From the NCBI RefSeq assembly GCF_000716435.1, contig NZ_JNWO01000015.1, positions 62,001 to 126,000 on the forward strand: DNA of 64,000 nt, in the 5' to 3' direction. The notes beneath the pieces are model-generated. The model worked only from the letters and a program-made list of their open reading frames with translations. It ran no database searches and had not been told where the DNA came from. Numbering within the stretch: the first letter of the stretch is position 1; every line of letters starts with the position of its first letter. A program made the translations under genes and the position numbers. Below, piece after piece: positions 44,075 through 51,868 of the stretch. This DNA comes from Streptomyces xylophagus. GTDB taxonomy: Bacteria > Actinomycetota > Actinomycetes > Streptomycetales > Streptomycetaceae.

Positions 44075-44133
44075 GAACGGCTTGCGCCCAGAAGACTGCT
44101 GCTGTGGTCCGGGCCACATCTACGGTCCCGGCC

Positions 44134-44949
44134 ATGAGCGCAGACACCAGCCCCGCCATCGAGCTGCGGGGCGCGAGCAAGACCTTCAGGACCCCGTCGG
44201 GGGGTCTGCACACGGCCGTACGGGGGCTTGATCTCACCGTAGGACGTGGCGAGTTCGTGGCGGTCGTCGGACCCACGGGCTGCGGCAAGTCGACCACGCT
44301 GACCCTCGTCAGCGGGCTGGAAGAGCCCTCCGAGGGCGATGTGCTGGTGGCCGGGGAACCGGTCTCCGGCGTCGGCGACAAGGTCGGCTTCGTCTTCCAG
44401 CAGGACGCCACCTTCCCCTGGCGCACGGTCCTGTCCAACGTCATGGCGGGCCCGCGCTTCCGTGGCGTACCGAAAGCCGAGGCGAAAGCGAAGGCGCGTG
44501 AGTGGCTGGCCCGGGTCGGGCTCTCCGCCTTCGAGGACCGCTATCCGCACCAGCTCTCCGGCGGTATGCGCAAGCGCGTCGCGCTCGCCGCGACCTTCGT
44601 CAACGACCCCGAGATCCTGCTGATGGACGAGCCGTTCTCGGCGCTCGACGTGCAGACCAGGGCGCTGATGTCGGACGAGCTCCTGGAGTTGTGGGAGGGC
44701 ACCGGCGCCTCGGTCGTCTTCGTCACCCACGACCTGGAGGAGTCCATCGCGCTGGCCGACAGGGTCGTCGTGATGACCGCCGGTCCTGCCACCGTGAAGC
44801 AGGTCTTCGACATCGACCTGCCGCGGCCCCGCAAGGTCGAATCCGTGCGCCTGGAGCCGCGGTTCATCGAGATCTACCGCGAGATCTGGGAGTCCCTCGG
44901 CGAAGAGGTCCGCATCACGCGCGAGAGGGGTGCGGCCAATGTCGCCTGA
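44134..44949 (+). CDS. ABC transporter ATP-binding protein, nitrate/sulfonate/taurine type
   Basis: A 271-residue ATPase. Walker A GPTGCGKST is at about residues 46-54, the Q-loop at GFVFQQDATFPW, signature LSGGM, Walker B LLMDEPFSALD and switch His in VTHDLEE. These match the SsuB/TauB/NrtD group, which energises import of sulfonates, taurine, nitrate, pyrimidine precursors or riboflavin. ATG 44134 has no clear ribosome-binding site; TACGGT seven bases upstream could be a -10 of a leaderless transcript. The following permease overlaps by 11 bases. Confidence 0.93.
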   Translation: MSADTSPAIELRGASKTFRTPSGGLHTAVRGLDLTVGRGEFVAVVGPTGCGKSTTLTLVSGLEEPSEGDVLVAGEPVSGVGDKVGFVFQQDATFPWRTVLSNVMAGPRFRGVPKAEAKAKAREWLARVGLSAFEDRYPHQLSGGMRKRVALAATFVNDPEILLMDEPFSALDVQTRALMSDELLELWEGTGASVVFVTHDLEESIALADRVVVMTAGPATVKQVFDIDLPRPRKVESVRLEPRFIEIYREIWESLGEEVRITRERGAANVA

Positions 44950-45817
44950 CGTCATGCCCGAGGACAAGGTCGTACCGACCGCCACCGAGCCCAACGACAA
45001 AACGGACCGCGCCCATTCACGCGCGCGTGCCGCCCGCAAACGCAAGCTCGGTGTTGGGGCGGCGAGAGTGCTGCTCCTGGTTGCCGTCCTCGGTCTGTGG
45101 GAGGTGCTCTCCCGTGCCAAGGTCATCGATCCGTTCAACTTCTCGATGCCTTCGAAGATCTGGGACCAGATCTGGACCTGGGTGACACATGGGACCGCGC
45201 TCGGGTCCCTGGGGGAGCAGATCTGGTACACGCTCCAGGAGGCGCTGCTGGGCTGGATCATCGGTGTGATCGCCGGTGTCGTGTTCGGTATTGCTCTGGG
45301 GCGGATCACCTTGCTCGCCGACATACTTGGTCCATACATCAAGGTGCTCAACTCCATACCGAGGATCGTGCTCGCCCCGATCTTCGTCATCTGGTTCGGA
45401 CTCGGACCGGCCTCCAAGGTCGCGTCGGCCGTCGTGCTCGTCTTCTTCCCGGTGTTCTTCAACGCCTTCCAGGGCGCCCGCGAGGTCGACCGCAACCTCG
45501 TCGCCAACGCCCGCATCCTCGGTGCCAGCGACCGCAGGGTGACCCTCCAGGTGGTCATCCCGTCCGCCACCTCCTGGATCTTCACCAGCCTCCACGTCAG
45601 CTTCGGCTTCGCCCTCATCGGCGCGATCGTCGGCGAGTACATCGGCGCGACCAAGGGCATCGGCCTGCTCGTCGCGCAGTCCCAGGGCACCTTCAACGCG
45701 GCCGGTGTGTACGCCGCGATGGTGATCCTCGCGGTCGTCGCCCTCGTCGCCGAAGGGCTGCTCACCTTCGCCGAGAACCGCATCTTCCGCTGGAAGCCGT
45801 CGGGCTCCGACAGCTGA
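44939..45817 (+). CDS. ABC transporter permease, SsuC/TauC type
   Basis: A 292-residue inner-membrane permease with about six helices. The coupling-helix motif EAMRTLGAS-like is seen as VANARILGASDRRVTLQVVIPSA, and the region FVIWFGLGPASKVASAVVLVFFPVFFNA is typical of the nitrate/sulfonate import group. The N-terminal 40 residues are polar and charged. ATG 44939 lies in the end of the ATPase gene, behind GAGAGGGG. It works with the ATPase before it and the binding protein after it. Confidence 0.93.
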   Translation: MSPDVMPEDKVVPTATEPNDKTDRAHSRARAARKRKLGVGAARVLLLVAVLGLWEVLSRAKVIDPFNFSMPSKIWDQIWTWVTHGTALGSLGEQIWYTLQEALLGWIIGVIAGVVFGIALGRITLLADILGPYIKVLNSIPRIVLAPIFVIWFGLGPASKVASAVVLVFFPVFFNAFQGAREVDRNLVANARILGASDRRVTLQVVIPSATSWIFTSLHVSFGFALIGAIVGEYIGATKGIGLLVAQSQGTFNAAGVYAAMVILAVVALVAEGLLTFAENRIFRWKPSGSDS

Positions 45818-45892
45818 ACGGCCCCTTCTGGGGCCCCTGTTGAAGAGCCCCCTTCCTCCCCGCACCGCACCCTCACAAGGACGTGAACCGCC

Positions 45893-46954
45893 ATGCGTAA
45901 AACCGCCAGATACGCCGCCCTCGCCGCTTCGGGCCTGCTCGCCCTCTCCTCCCTCACTGCCTGTGCCAACGACGCGGCCAGTACCGCCTCCACCGGCTCC
46001 GGCAGCAAGGGCGACGGCAAGGGCGTGAAGGTCAAGATCATGGTCGGCGGCCTGGACAAGGTCATCTACCTGCCCGCGATGCTCACCCAGCGCCTCGGCT
46101 ACTTCGACGCCGAGGGCCTCGACGTCGAGCTGCTGAGCGAACCGGCCGGGGTCCAGGCCGAGACCGCGCTCGTCTCCGGCCAGGTCCAGGGAGCCGTCGG
46201 CTTCTACGACCACACGCTCGATCTGCAGGTCAAGGGCAAGTCGGTCGAGTCCGTGGTGCAGTTCTCGCAGGCGCCCGGCGAGGTGGAGGTCGTCTCCACC
46301 AAGGCGGAGGGGAAGGTCAAGTCGCCCAAGGACTTCAAGGGCAAGAAGCTCGGCGTGACCGGCCTCGGCTCCTCCACCGACTTCCTCACCAAGTACCTCG
46401 CCGTGAAGAACGGCATCAATGTCAGCGAGTTCACCCCGGTCGCCGTGGGCGCGGGACCGACCTTCGTCGCCGCTCTCCAACAGGGCTCCATCGACGCCGG
46501 TATGACGACCGACCCGACCGTCGCGACGATCCTCGACAAGAAGGCGGGCAAGGTCCTCGTCGACATGCGGACACCCGCGGGGTCGCAGGCCGCGCTCGGC
46601 GGGCCGTACCCCTCGTCAAGTCTGTACATGCAGACGGACTGGGTGAACAGCCACAAGTCCACTGTGCAGAAGATGGTCAATGCATTCGTCAAGACGCTCA
46701 AGTGGATGTCCACACACAGCGCGACCGAGATCGCCGACAAGATGCCCGCCGACTACTCCCAGGGCAACAAGTTCCTCTACGCCACCGCGATCAAGAGCAC
46801 GCTGCCGATGTTCACCAAGGACGGCGTGATGCCGGCGAACGGCCCGGAGACCGTCGAGAAGGTGCTCAAGGCGTTCAACCCCACCATCAAGAACGCCGAC
46901 GTGGACCTCGACAAGACGTACACGACCGAGTTCGTGAAGAACGCGACAGGCTGA
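45893..46954 (+). CDS. NMT1/TauA-like substrate-binding lipoprotein
   Basis: A 353-residue extracytoplasmic binding protein. The signal peptide ends at the lipobox LTAC (Cys about 24). The mature domain begins VKVKIMVGGLDKVIYLPAMLTQRLGYF, with LGYFDAEGLDVEL as in NMT1/TauA proteins. It delivers an organic ligand to the permease. The group includes sulfonate, thiamine-precursor and aromatic carboxylate binders; the ligand here is unknown. It lies 75 bases after the permease, ATG preceded by AAGGACG, and before a strong terminator. Confidence 0.92.
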   Translation: MRKTARYAALAASGLLALSSLTACANDAASTASTGSGSKGDGKGVKVKIMVGGLDKVIYLPAMLTQRLGYFDAEGLDVELLSEPAGVQAETALVSGQVQGAVGFYDHTLDLQVKGKSVESVVQFSQAPGEVEVVSTKAEGKVKSPKDFKGKKLGVTGLGSSTDFLTKYLAVKNGINVSEFTPVAVGAGPTFVAALQQGSIDAGMTTDPTVATILDKKAGKVLVDMRTPAGSQAALGGPYPSSSLYMQTDWVNSHKSTVQKMVNAFVKTLKWMSTHSATEIADKMPADYSQGNKFLYATAIKSTLPMFTKDGVMPANGPETVEKVLKAFNPTIKNADVDLDKTYTTEFVKNATG

Positions 46955-46979
46955 CAGCCGTGCGGTCGGCATCCGTATA

Positions 46980-47006
46980 GGGGGAAGGGGTACGGCCCCT
47001 TCCCCC
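46980..47006. terminator. Terminator hairpin of the NMT1-type ABC operon
   Basis: Perfect 11-bp stem GGGGGAAGGGG (46980-46990) and CCCCTTCCCCC (46996-47006) with a 5-base loop, between convergent genes. Confidence 0.88.
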
Positions 47007-47025
47007 GCCCCCACAGGCCGTGCCC

Positions 47026-47706
47026 TCAGGCGCGGGTCGCCCACACGTAACGGTGTTCCGGGCGGCCCGCGTCGCCGTATTTGAGCGTCAGCCTGGCCCG
47101 TCCGGTGCGCTCCAGGAGCTTCAGATAGCGCTGGGCGGTCTGCCGGCTCACCCCCGTGCGGTCGGCGATCTCCTGGGCGGACAGGGGGCCTTCGGCGTTC
47201 ATCAGGGACTGGCGCACGAGTTCCGCCGTGGTGGGGGAGTGCCCTTTGGGCAGCCCGGGCTCCGAGGGCGCGGACAGGGCGCCGAAGATGCGGTCCACCT
47301 CGGCCTGTTCGGCCTCGCCGCCGCCGTCGAGCGTGCGGCGCAGTTCCGCGTACGCCTCCAACTTGGCCCGCAGGCCCGCGAAGGCGAACGGCTTGACCAG
47401 GTACTGCAGTGCGCCCTGCCGCATCGCCGCCTGCACGGTCGTCACGTCCCGGGCCGCCGTCACCATGATCACGTCGGTCTGGTGACCGCGCCGCCGCATC
47501 TCCTGGACGACCGCCAGGCCCGTCTCGTCGGGCAGGTAGTGGTCCAGCAGGACCAGGTCCAGACGGGGCAGTGTCTCCAGCCTGTTCAGCGCCTCGGCGG
47601 CGCTGTGTGCCTCGGCCGCGACATGGAAGCCCGGCACCTTCTCCACGTAGGCGGCGTTGACCTGTGCGACCCGGGTGTCGTCGTCCACGACCAGGACCTC
47701 GATCAT
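47026..47706 (-). CDS. CitB/DcuR-type response regulator paired with the CitA-type kinase
   Basis: A 226-residue regulator closely related to the one at 43282-43974. Receiver residues are DDD (8-10), Asp in LVLLDHYLPD and Lys in YLVKPF. The C-terminal helix-turn-helix is GPLSAQEIADRTGVSRQTAQRYLKLLERTG. ATG 47706 overlaps the kinase stop codon (ATGA), so it is coupled to the kinase upstream. CitB-type systems typically control uptake or use of di- and tricarboxylates; target genes are probably the neighbouring ABC operon, symporter or citrate synthase-like genes, which is inference. Confidence 0.93.
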   Translation of the reverse strand: MIEVLVVDDDTRVAQVNAAYVEKVPGFHVAAEAHSAAEALNRLETLPRLDLVLLDHYLPDETGLAVVQEMRRRGHQTDVIMVTAARDVTTVQAAMRQGALQYLVKPFAFAGLRAKLEAYAELRRTLDGGGEAEQAEVDRIFGALSAPSEPGLPKGHSPTTAELVRQSLMNAEGPLSAQEIADRTGVSRQTAQRYLKLLERTGRARLTLKYGDAGRPEHRYVWATRA

Positions 47707-49373
47707 CGCGACTCCTCCTCGGCGGCGGTCTCCCCGAGGGCGCTGAGGGCGGGTTCCAGGTCCGGCTCGGTCAGTGCCTCGGGCAGCACGACCACGAACT
47801 CCGCGCCCCCGCCGAAGGCCTCCGTCACCAGCGCGCTGCCGCCCTGCCGTTCGGCGAGCCGACGCACCAGGGAGAGCCCGATACCGCGCTTGCCGTGTGC
47901 CGGGGGCTTCTTCGTCGACCACCCCTCGGTGAAGACCAACTCCCGCTGTTCCTCCGGGATTCCGGGGCCCGTGTCCCGCACCCGGAGCACGGCCGTACGC
48001 CCTTCCGTCCGCAACTCGACCTCCACGCGTGCGTGCGGTGTGCCCGCGACGGCGTCGAGCGCGTTGTCCACCAGGTTGCCGACGACCGTGACCAGCCCGC
48101 GCGGGTCGATCAACTGGTCGGGCAGCCAGGTCCGGTCGGAGATCCACAGGGCGACGCCCCGCTCGGCCGCGACGGTCGCCTTGCCCACCAACAGGGCGGC
48201 GAGCAGCGGGTCCTGGATCTTCTCGGTGACCTGTTCGGCGGTGGCCCGGTGATCCCCGACCACCTCACCGACGAAGTCCACGGCGTCGTCGTACATCTCC
48301 AGTTCGAGCAGCCCCAACAGGGTGTGCATGCGGTTGGCGTGCTCGTGGTCCTGGGCGCGCAGGGCGTCGATCAGGCCGTGCGTCGAGTCCAACTCCCGGC
48401 CGAGCTGCTCCAGTTCGGTGCGGTCGCGCAGGGTGGCCACGGCACCGCCGTCGTCGGTGGGCATGCGGTTGGTGACCAGGACCCGCTGGCCGCGGACGGC
48501 GAGCAGGTCGGTGCCGGTCACCCGGCCGGCCAGGACGTCGGTCGTACGGCCCTCTCCGAGCGCCTCGTCGAGGGACCGGCCGACCGCCTCGTCGCCGATG
48601 CCGAGCAGCCGCCGCGCCTCGTCGTTCAGGAGCCGTATGCGGCCCGTGCGGTCCAGGGCGACGACGCCCTCCCGGATGCCGTGGAGCATCGCCTCGCGCT
48701 CCGAGAGCAGCGCCGAGATGTCGGAGAAGGCCAGGTCCCGGGTCTGCCGCTGGACCCTCCGGGAGATCAGCCAGGCCGCCAGCGCGCCGACGGCGAGAGC
48801 GCCCCCGGCGTACGCCAGCAGTCCCGGGATCGCGCCGATCAGCTGTGCGCGCACACCGTCGTACTTGATGCCCACGGAGACGGCCCCGATGATCGTGCCG
48901 TCGGTGTCGCGCATGGGCACCTTGCCGCGGGCCGAGCGGCCCAGGGTGCCGTTGTCGATCTGCTTGACCTCCTGGCCGGCCAGGGGCTGGCCGGGAGAGG
49001 TCGAGACGAACCGGCCGATCTCGCTCGGAGTCGTGTGCGACCACCGCACACCACGCCAGTCCATCACCACCACGTACTCGGCCTTGGTGGCCTTGCGGAT
49101 CCGCTCCGCCTCCTTCTGCACGGGCCCGTCCGCGGTCGGGGCGGTGCTCTGGAGGTCCCTGATGATCTGCGGCTGCTGCGCGGTCGTCTGGGCGATGGCC
49201 AGAGCGCGGTTCATCGCCTCCTGGTCCAGCTGTTTGCTGAGCGGCGCGAGGAACAGCCCGGTCGCCAGCACCGCGACTCCCGCGGCGATCGCCAACTGCA
49301 TCAGCAGCACCTGCGAGAACACCCGCCGCGGCAGCCCGAGGCGACGGCGGCGTGCGGGGGGAGTGGGGCTCAT
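47703..49373 (-). CDS. CitA/DcuS-type sensor histidine kinase
   Basis: A 556-residue sensor. Two membrane helices (VLLMQLAIAAGVAVLATGLFLA, about 22-43, and IPGLLAYAGGALAVGALAAWLI, about 178-199) enclose a periplasmic-type PAS domain (VVMDWRGVRWSHTTPSEIG ... IGAVSVGIKYDGV). A cytoplasmic PAS domain follows, then the phosphoacceptor His in LRAQDHEHANRMHTLLGLLE (about 335) and a HATPase domain (VGNLVDNALDA, DTGPGIPEE, GIGLSLVRR). This is the carboxylate-sensing CitA/DcuS layout. It is the only kinase near two related response regulators. Confidence 0.93.
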   Translation of the reverse strand: MSPTPPARRRRLGLPRRVFSQVLLMQLAIAAGVAVLATGLFLAPLSKQLDQEAMNRALAIAQTTAQQPQIIRDLQSTAPTADGPVQKEAERIRKATKAEYVVVMDWRGVRWSHTTPSEIGRFVSTSPGQPLAGQEVKQIDNGTLGRSARGKVPMRDTDGTIIGAVSVGIKYDGVRAQLIGAIPGLLAYAGGALAVGALAAWLISRRVQRQTRDLAFSDISALLSEREAMLHGIREGVVALDRTGRIRLLNDEARRLLGIGDEAVGRSLDEALGEGRTTDVLAGRVTGTDLLAVRGQRVLVTNRMPTDDGGAVATLRDRTELEQLGRELDSTHGLIDALRAQDHEHANRMHTLLGLLELEMYDDAVDFVGEVVGDHRATAEQVTEKIQDPLLAALLVGKATVAAERGVALWISDRTWLPDQLIDPRGLVTVVGNLVDNALDAVAGTPHARVEVELRTEGRTAVLRVRDTGPGIPEEQRELVFTEGWSTKKPPAHGKRGIGLSLVRRLAERQGGSALVTEAFGGGAEFVVVLPEALTEPDLEPALSALGETAAEEESR

Positions 49374-49510
49374 ACCCCTGACGGTACGTGCCGGGGCGGG
49401 GGCTGCCCCAGGGGTGTGGCGTGGATCTCTTGACCAATTCTTGGGGAAACAGGGTTCCAGGAGACGGCCGTTTTCCCTGCACGGTCACCAGGAGACCCGT
49501 GTCGGGCGGG

Positions 49511-50449
49511 TCAGCCCGCCAGCGCCGTCGTCAGCTCGCGCACCGCGACCACGTCCATCCGCGCCGGTGCGCCGAGGACCGACGCCCCGCAGCTCTCCGG
49601 GCGGGGCGGCAGAGAGGCGCCCTGGGCGACGATCACCCGCCAGTGGCGTCCGTCGACGTGCGCGACGGTCACCTCCCAGCGCGGTGCGCCGCCCTCCGTC
49701 CCTACGACACTCAGCGCGTCCGTCGCGTACTCGCCCGTCGCCCTCCGCACGGCCAGCTCCGCCGCCTGTCCGGGCCGCTCCCAGGCCGAGGCACCCCGGC
49801 AGCCCTCGACGACCACGCGGCCCTCCTGGACGCCCTGCAGGATCTCCTTGACGGCATGGGCCTCGGCGCGCCCGTACGCGTAGCCGTACGGCAGGACGAG
49901 CACCGTCGGTGAGAAACGGTGACCACCCAGATGGGTGACCTCCCAGGCGCCCTCGACCCCGGAGGCGGCCAGTTCGGCCGCGAGGGGACGGCCCAGGAGT
50001 GCGCAGCAGCGGTCGCGCTTGCCGTTGGTGCAGATGAGCGCGAGCGGATCACCGGTGTGGGCCCGCCCGCCGAGCGCCGAGCCGAACGAGCGCGGGTCAC
50101 CTGCGCCGAGGGCGGCGAAGTCGAGGGCGAGCAGGTCCCGCGGGTCGGTGGTCGTGGCGCTGTGCAGCCATGCGTTTCCGGGAACGGTGTGGGCCGCGTA
50201 CACCTGGCGTACCCGCGACGGCGCGGGGTCGGCATGCCGACCCGGGCGGCGGATGAGCGCGATCCGCACGCCGGTGTTCGCGGCGGCCGCTTCCAGGGCA
50301 CGCCCCAGCGCGGGGTCCAGGTGGCTCGAAGTGAGCGCTTTGGCACCCCAAGGACCGGGCTGTTCCAGCAGCAGCCACGTCGTCGCCGTGGCCGCGGTTC
50401 CGGAAATGGGCTCGTCGAGGTCCCGAGAGACGGTCGCGCACGTACTCAC
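49511..50449 (-). CDS. Sucrase/ferredoxin-like (Suc_Fer) protein under iron-box control
   Basis: A 312-residue protein of the sucrase/ferredoxin-like family, which has a thioredoxin-like ferredoxin fold. The signature CTNGKRDRCCALLGRPLAAEL (about residues 152-172) and WEVTHLGGHRFSPTVLVLPYG supply Cys and His that could ligate a 2Fe-2S cluster. The start is GTG 50449. An excellent IdeR/DmdR iron box touches the start codon, so expression is expected to rise when iron is scarce. A role in iron release from ferric siderophores or in low-iron electron transfer is a reasonable inference. Confidence 0.88.
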   Translation of the reverse strand: MSTCATVSRDLDEPISGTAATATTWLLLEQPGPWGAKALTSSHLDPALGRALEAAAANTGVRIALIRRPGRHADPAPSRVRQVYAAHTVPGNAWLHSATTTDPRDLLALDFAALGAGDPRSFGSALGGRAHTGDPLALICTNGKRDRCCALLGRPLAAELAASGVEGAWEVTHLGGHRFSPTVLVLPYGYAYGRAEAHAVKEILQGVQEGRVVVEGCRGASAWERPGQAAELAVRRATGEYATDALSVVGTEGGAPRWEVTVAHVDGRHWRVIVAQGASLPPRPESCGASVLGAPARMDVVAVRELTTALAG

Positions 50450-50468
50450 AGAGGTGAGCCTAACCTGA
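50450..50468 (-). promoter_or_regulatory. IdeR/DmdR iron box
   Basis: On the minus strand the 19-mer reads TCAGGTTAGGCTCACCTCT and matches the consensus TTAGGTTAGGCTCACCTAA in 16 of 19 positions. It directly abuts GTG 50449. TAGGCT within it, seven bases before the GTG, could be the -10 of a leaderless transcript. Confidence 0.92.
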
Positions 50469-50503
50469 CTTGACCCGGGGCGACTTCCGGCCGTGCTCGT
50501 GAA

Positions 50504-51760
50504 CTACTCCGGTAGTGGTTGCGGCGGCTTCGGGCCTACGTAGTGACCGCTGGGCCGCATACGCAGCGGGCGCTCCCCGTACTCCTCCAGGGCGTGCGCG
50601 ATCCAGCCCGCCGTACGGGCGACGGCGAAGACCGTCTCGCCCGCCGTGGAGGCCATCCCGAAGGAGACGGTGAGCACGGCGAGCGCCAGGTCGACGTTGG
50701 CGTGCAGCGGGGTGTGGCGGGCGGTGGTTGCGACGATGTCCCGGGCTGCGGCGAGAGCCGGCGCGGCACCCGGAATCTCCTCCAGGAGCGCGAACAGGGC
50801 ACGCGCGCGTGGGTCTTCGCCCGGGTAGAGCCGGTGGCCGAGTCCGGGGATACGGCGGCCGGCGCGCAGTTCGTCCGCGATCACCGGGGCCGCGTCGCCC
50901 TGGTCGAGCACGTCGAGCAGCAACCGGTGCGCCAGGCCGCTGGCCGCGCCGTGCAGGGGGCCTTCGAGCACGCCCAGGCCGGAGGAGACGGCCGCGTAGG
51001 CGTGCGCACGGGCCGAGGCGGCGACCCGCACCGCGAGCGTGGACGCGGCCAGATCATGGTCGACGAGCAGACCAAGTGCCGTGTCCAGGGCCCTCAGTGA
51101 CGCCTCGTCAGTCGGCTGCCCACTCAACCGCGCCCACAGGCGGTGGGCCAGCGGTCCCTCGTCGCGATGGGCGCGCCGCACCGGCGGCAGGGCGGCGACG
51201 AGGGTGGGGATGAGAATGCGCGCGGTGCCGAGCACGGCGTCCTCGGAGAGGTCGAAACGCAGCGGGTCCGCGGTCGCCGCCGCGATGGCCGCGACCCGCA
51301 ACCGGTCGGTGGGGCCCGCGTGTTCGGGCAGCGCGTCCACGGCACGGCGGGCCACGGCGACGGCCGCCTTGGGTGCGCTGAACGTGATCCCCGGGCACAA
51401 CTCGCCGGTCCACAGCCACTCGGCGATCTCTTCGTAGGAGTGACGCGCGGCCAGCTTCGTCGCGTCGACGCCCCGGAAGTAGTACCGGTCCTTGTCGATG
51501 AGCGTGATGCGGGTCCGTACCGACAGCTCGCCCCCGGAACCCGAACTCCCGCTGCTCTCCCGCCTGTTGCGCCGGGCGAGCGCCTGCACCTCCTTGGCGT
51601 CGAAGGTGCTGCCCCGGCCGCCCGGCTCACGCCTGCTGCCCAACTGCCCGCGACTCACGTACGCGTACACGGTCTCGGGCTTCACGCCGAGCAGTTCGGC
51701 GGTCTCCTTGGTGCTCAGCCGTCGCTCGGGATGACCGGGGGCGGTGTCTTGATCGCGCAT
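50504..51760 (-). CDS. Citrate synthase-like enzyme with N-terminal helix-turn-helix domain
   Basis: A 418-residue fusion. Residues about 14-65 (RLSTKETAELLGVKPETVYAYVSRGQ) form a MerR/excisionase-type DNA-binding helix-turn-helix. The remainder is a citrate synthase domain that retains the three catalytic positions: His in EGPLHGAAS, His in GLGHRLYPGEDPRA and Asp in HANVDLALAVL. It may be an active citrate or methylcitrate synthase, a DNA-binding sensor of acyl-CoA or oxaloacetate, or both. The start is taken as ATG 51760; GTG 51778 is possible. It is divergent from a plain citrate synthase gene across an inverted repeat. Confidence 0.9.
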   Translation of the reverse strand: MRDQDTAPGHPERRLSTKETAELLGVKPETVYAYVSRGQLGSRREPGGRGSTFDAKEVQALARRNRRESSGSSGSGGELSVRTRITLIDKDRYYFRGVDATKLAARHSYEEIAEWLWTGELCPGITFSAPKAAVAVARRAVDALPEHAGPTDRLRVAAIAAATADPLRFDLSEDAVLGTARILIPTLVAALPPVRRAHRDEGPLAHRLWARLSGQPTDEASLRALDTALGLLVDHDLAASTLAVRVAASARAHAYAAVSSGLGVLEGPLHGAASGLAHRLLLDVLDQGDAAPVIADELRAGRRIPGLGHRLYPGEDPRARALFALLEEIPGAAPALAAARDIVATTARHTPLHANVDLALAVLTVSFGMASTAGETVFAVARTAGWIAHALEEYGERPLRMRPSGHYVGPKPPQPLPE

Positions 51761-51800
51761 GAGGCTCACCGTATCCACTCCCGGTCAGGTTGATGTCAGG

Positions 51801-51834
51801 TTGATTCAATCAATATTGACAGAGATTGAGTCAA
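51801..51834. promoter_or_regulatory. AT-rich inverted repeat between the two citrate synthase-like genes
   Basis: TTGATTCAATC (51801-51811) and GATTGAGTCAA (51824-51834) form 11-bp arms with one mismatch around a 12-base AT-rich spacer. A further half-site-like ATTGGAATCAA lies at 51845-51855. This is a strong operator candidate for the helix-turn-helix of the adjacent fusion protein. Confidence 0.8.
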
Positions 51835-51868
51835 GAATGGACATTGGAATCAAGTCCAGGGAGGAAAC

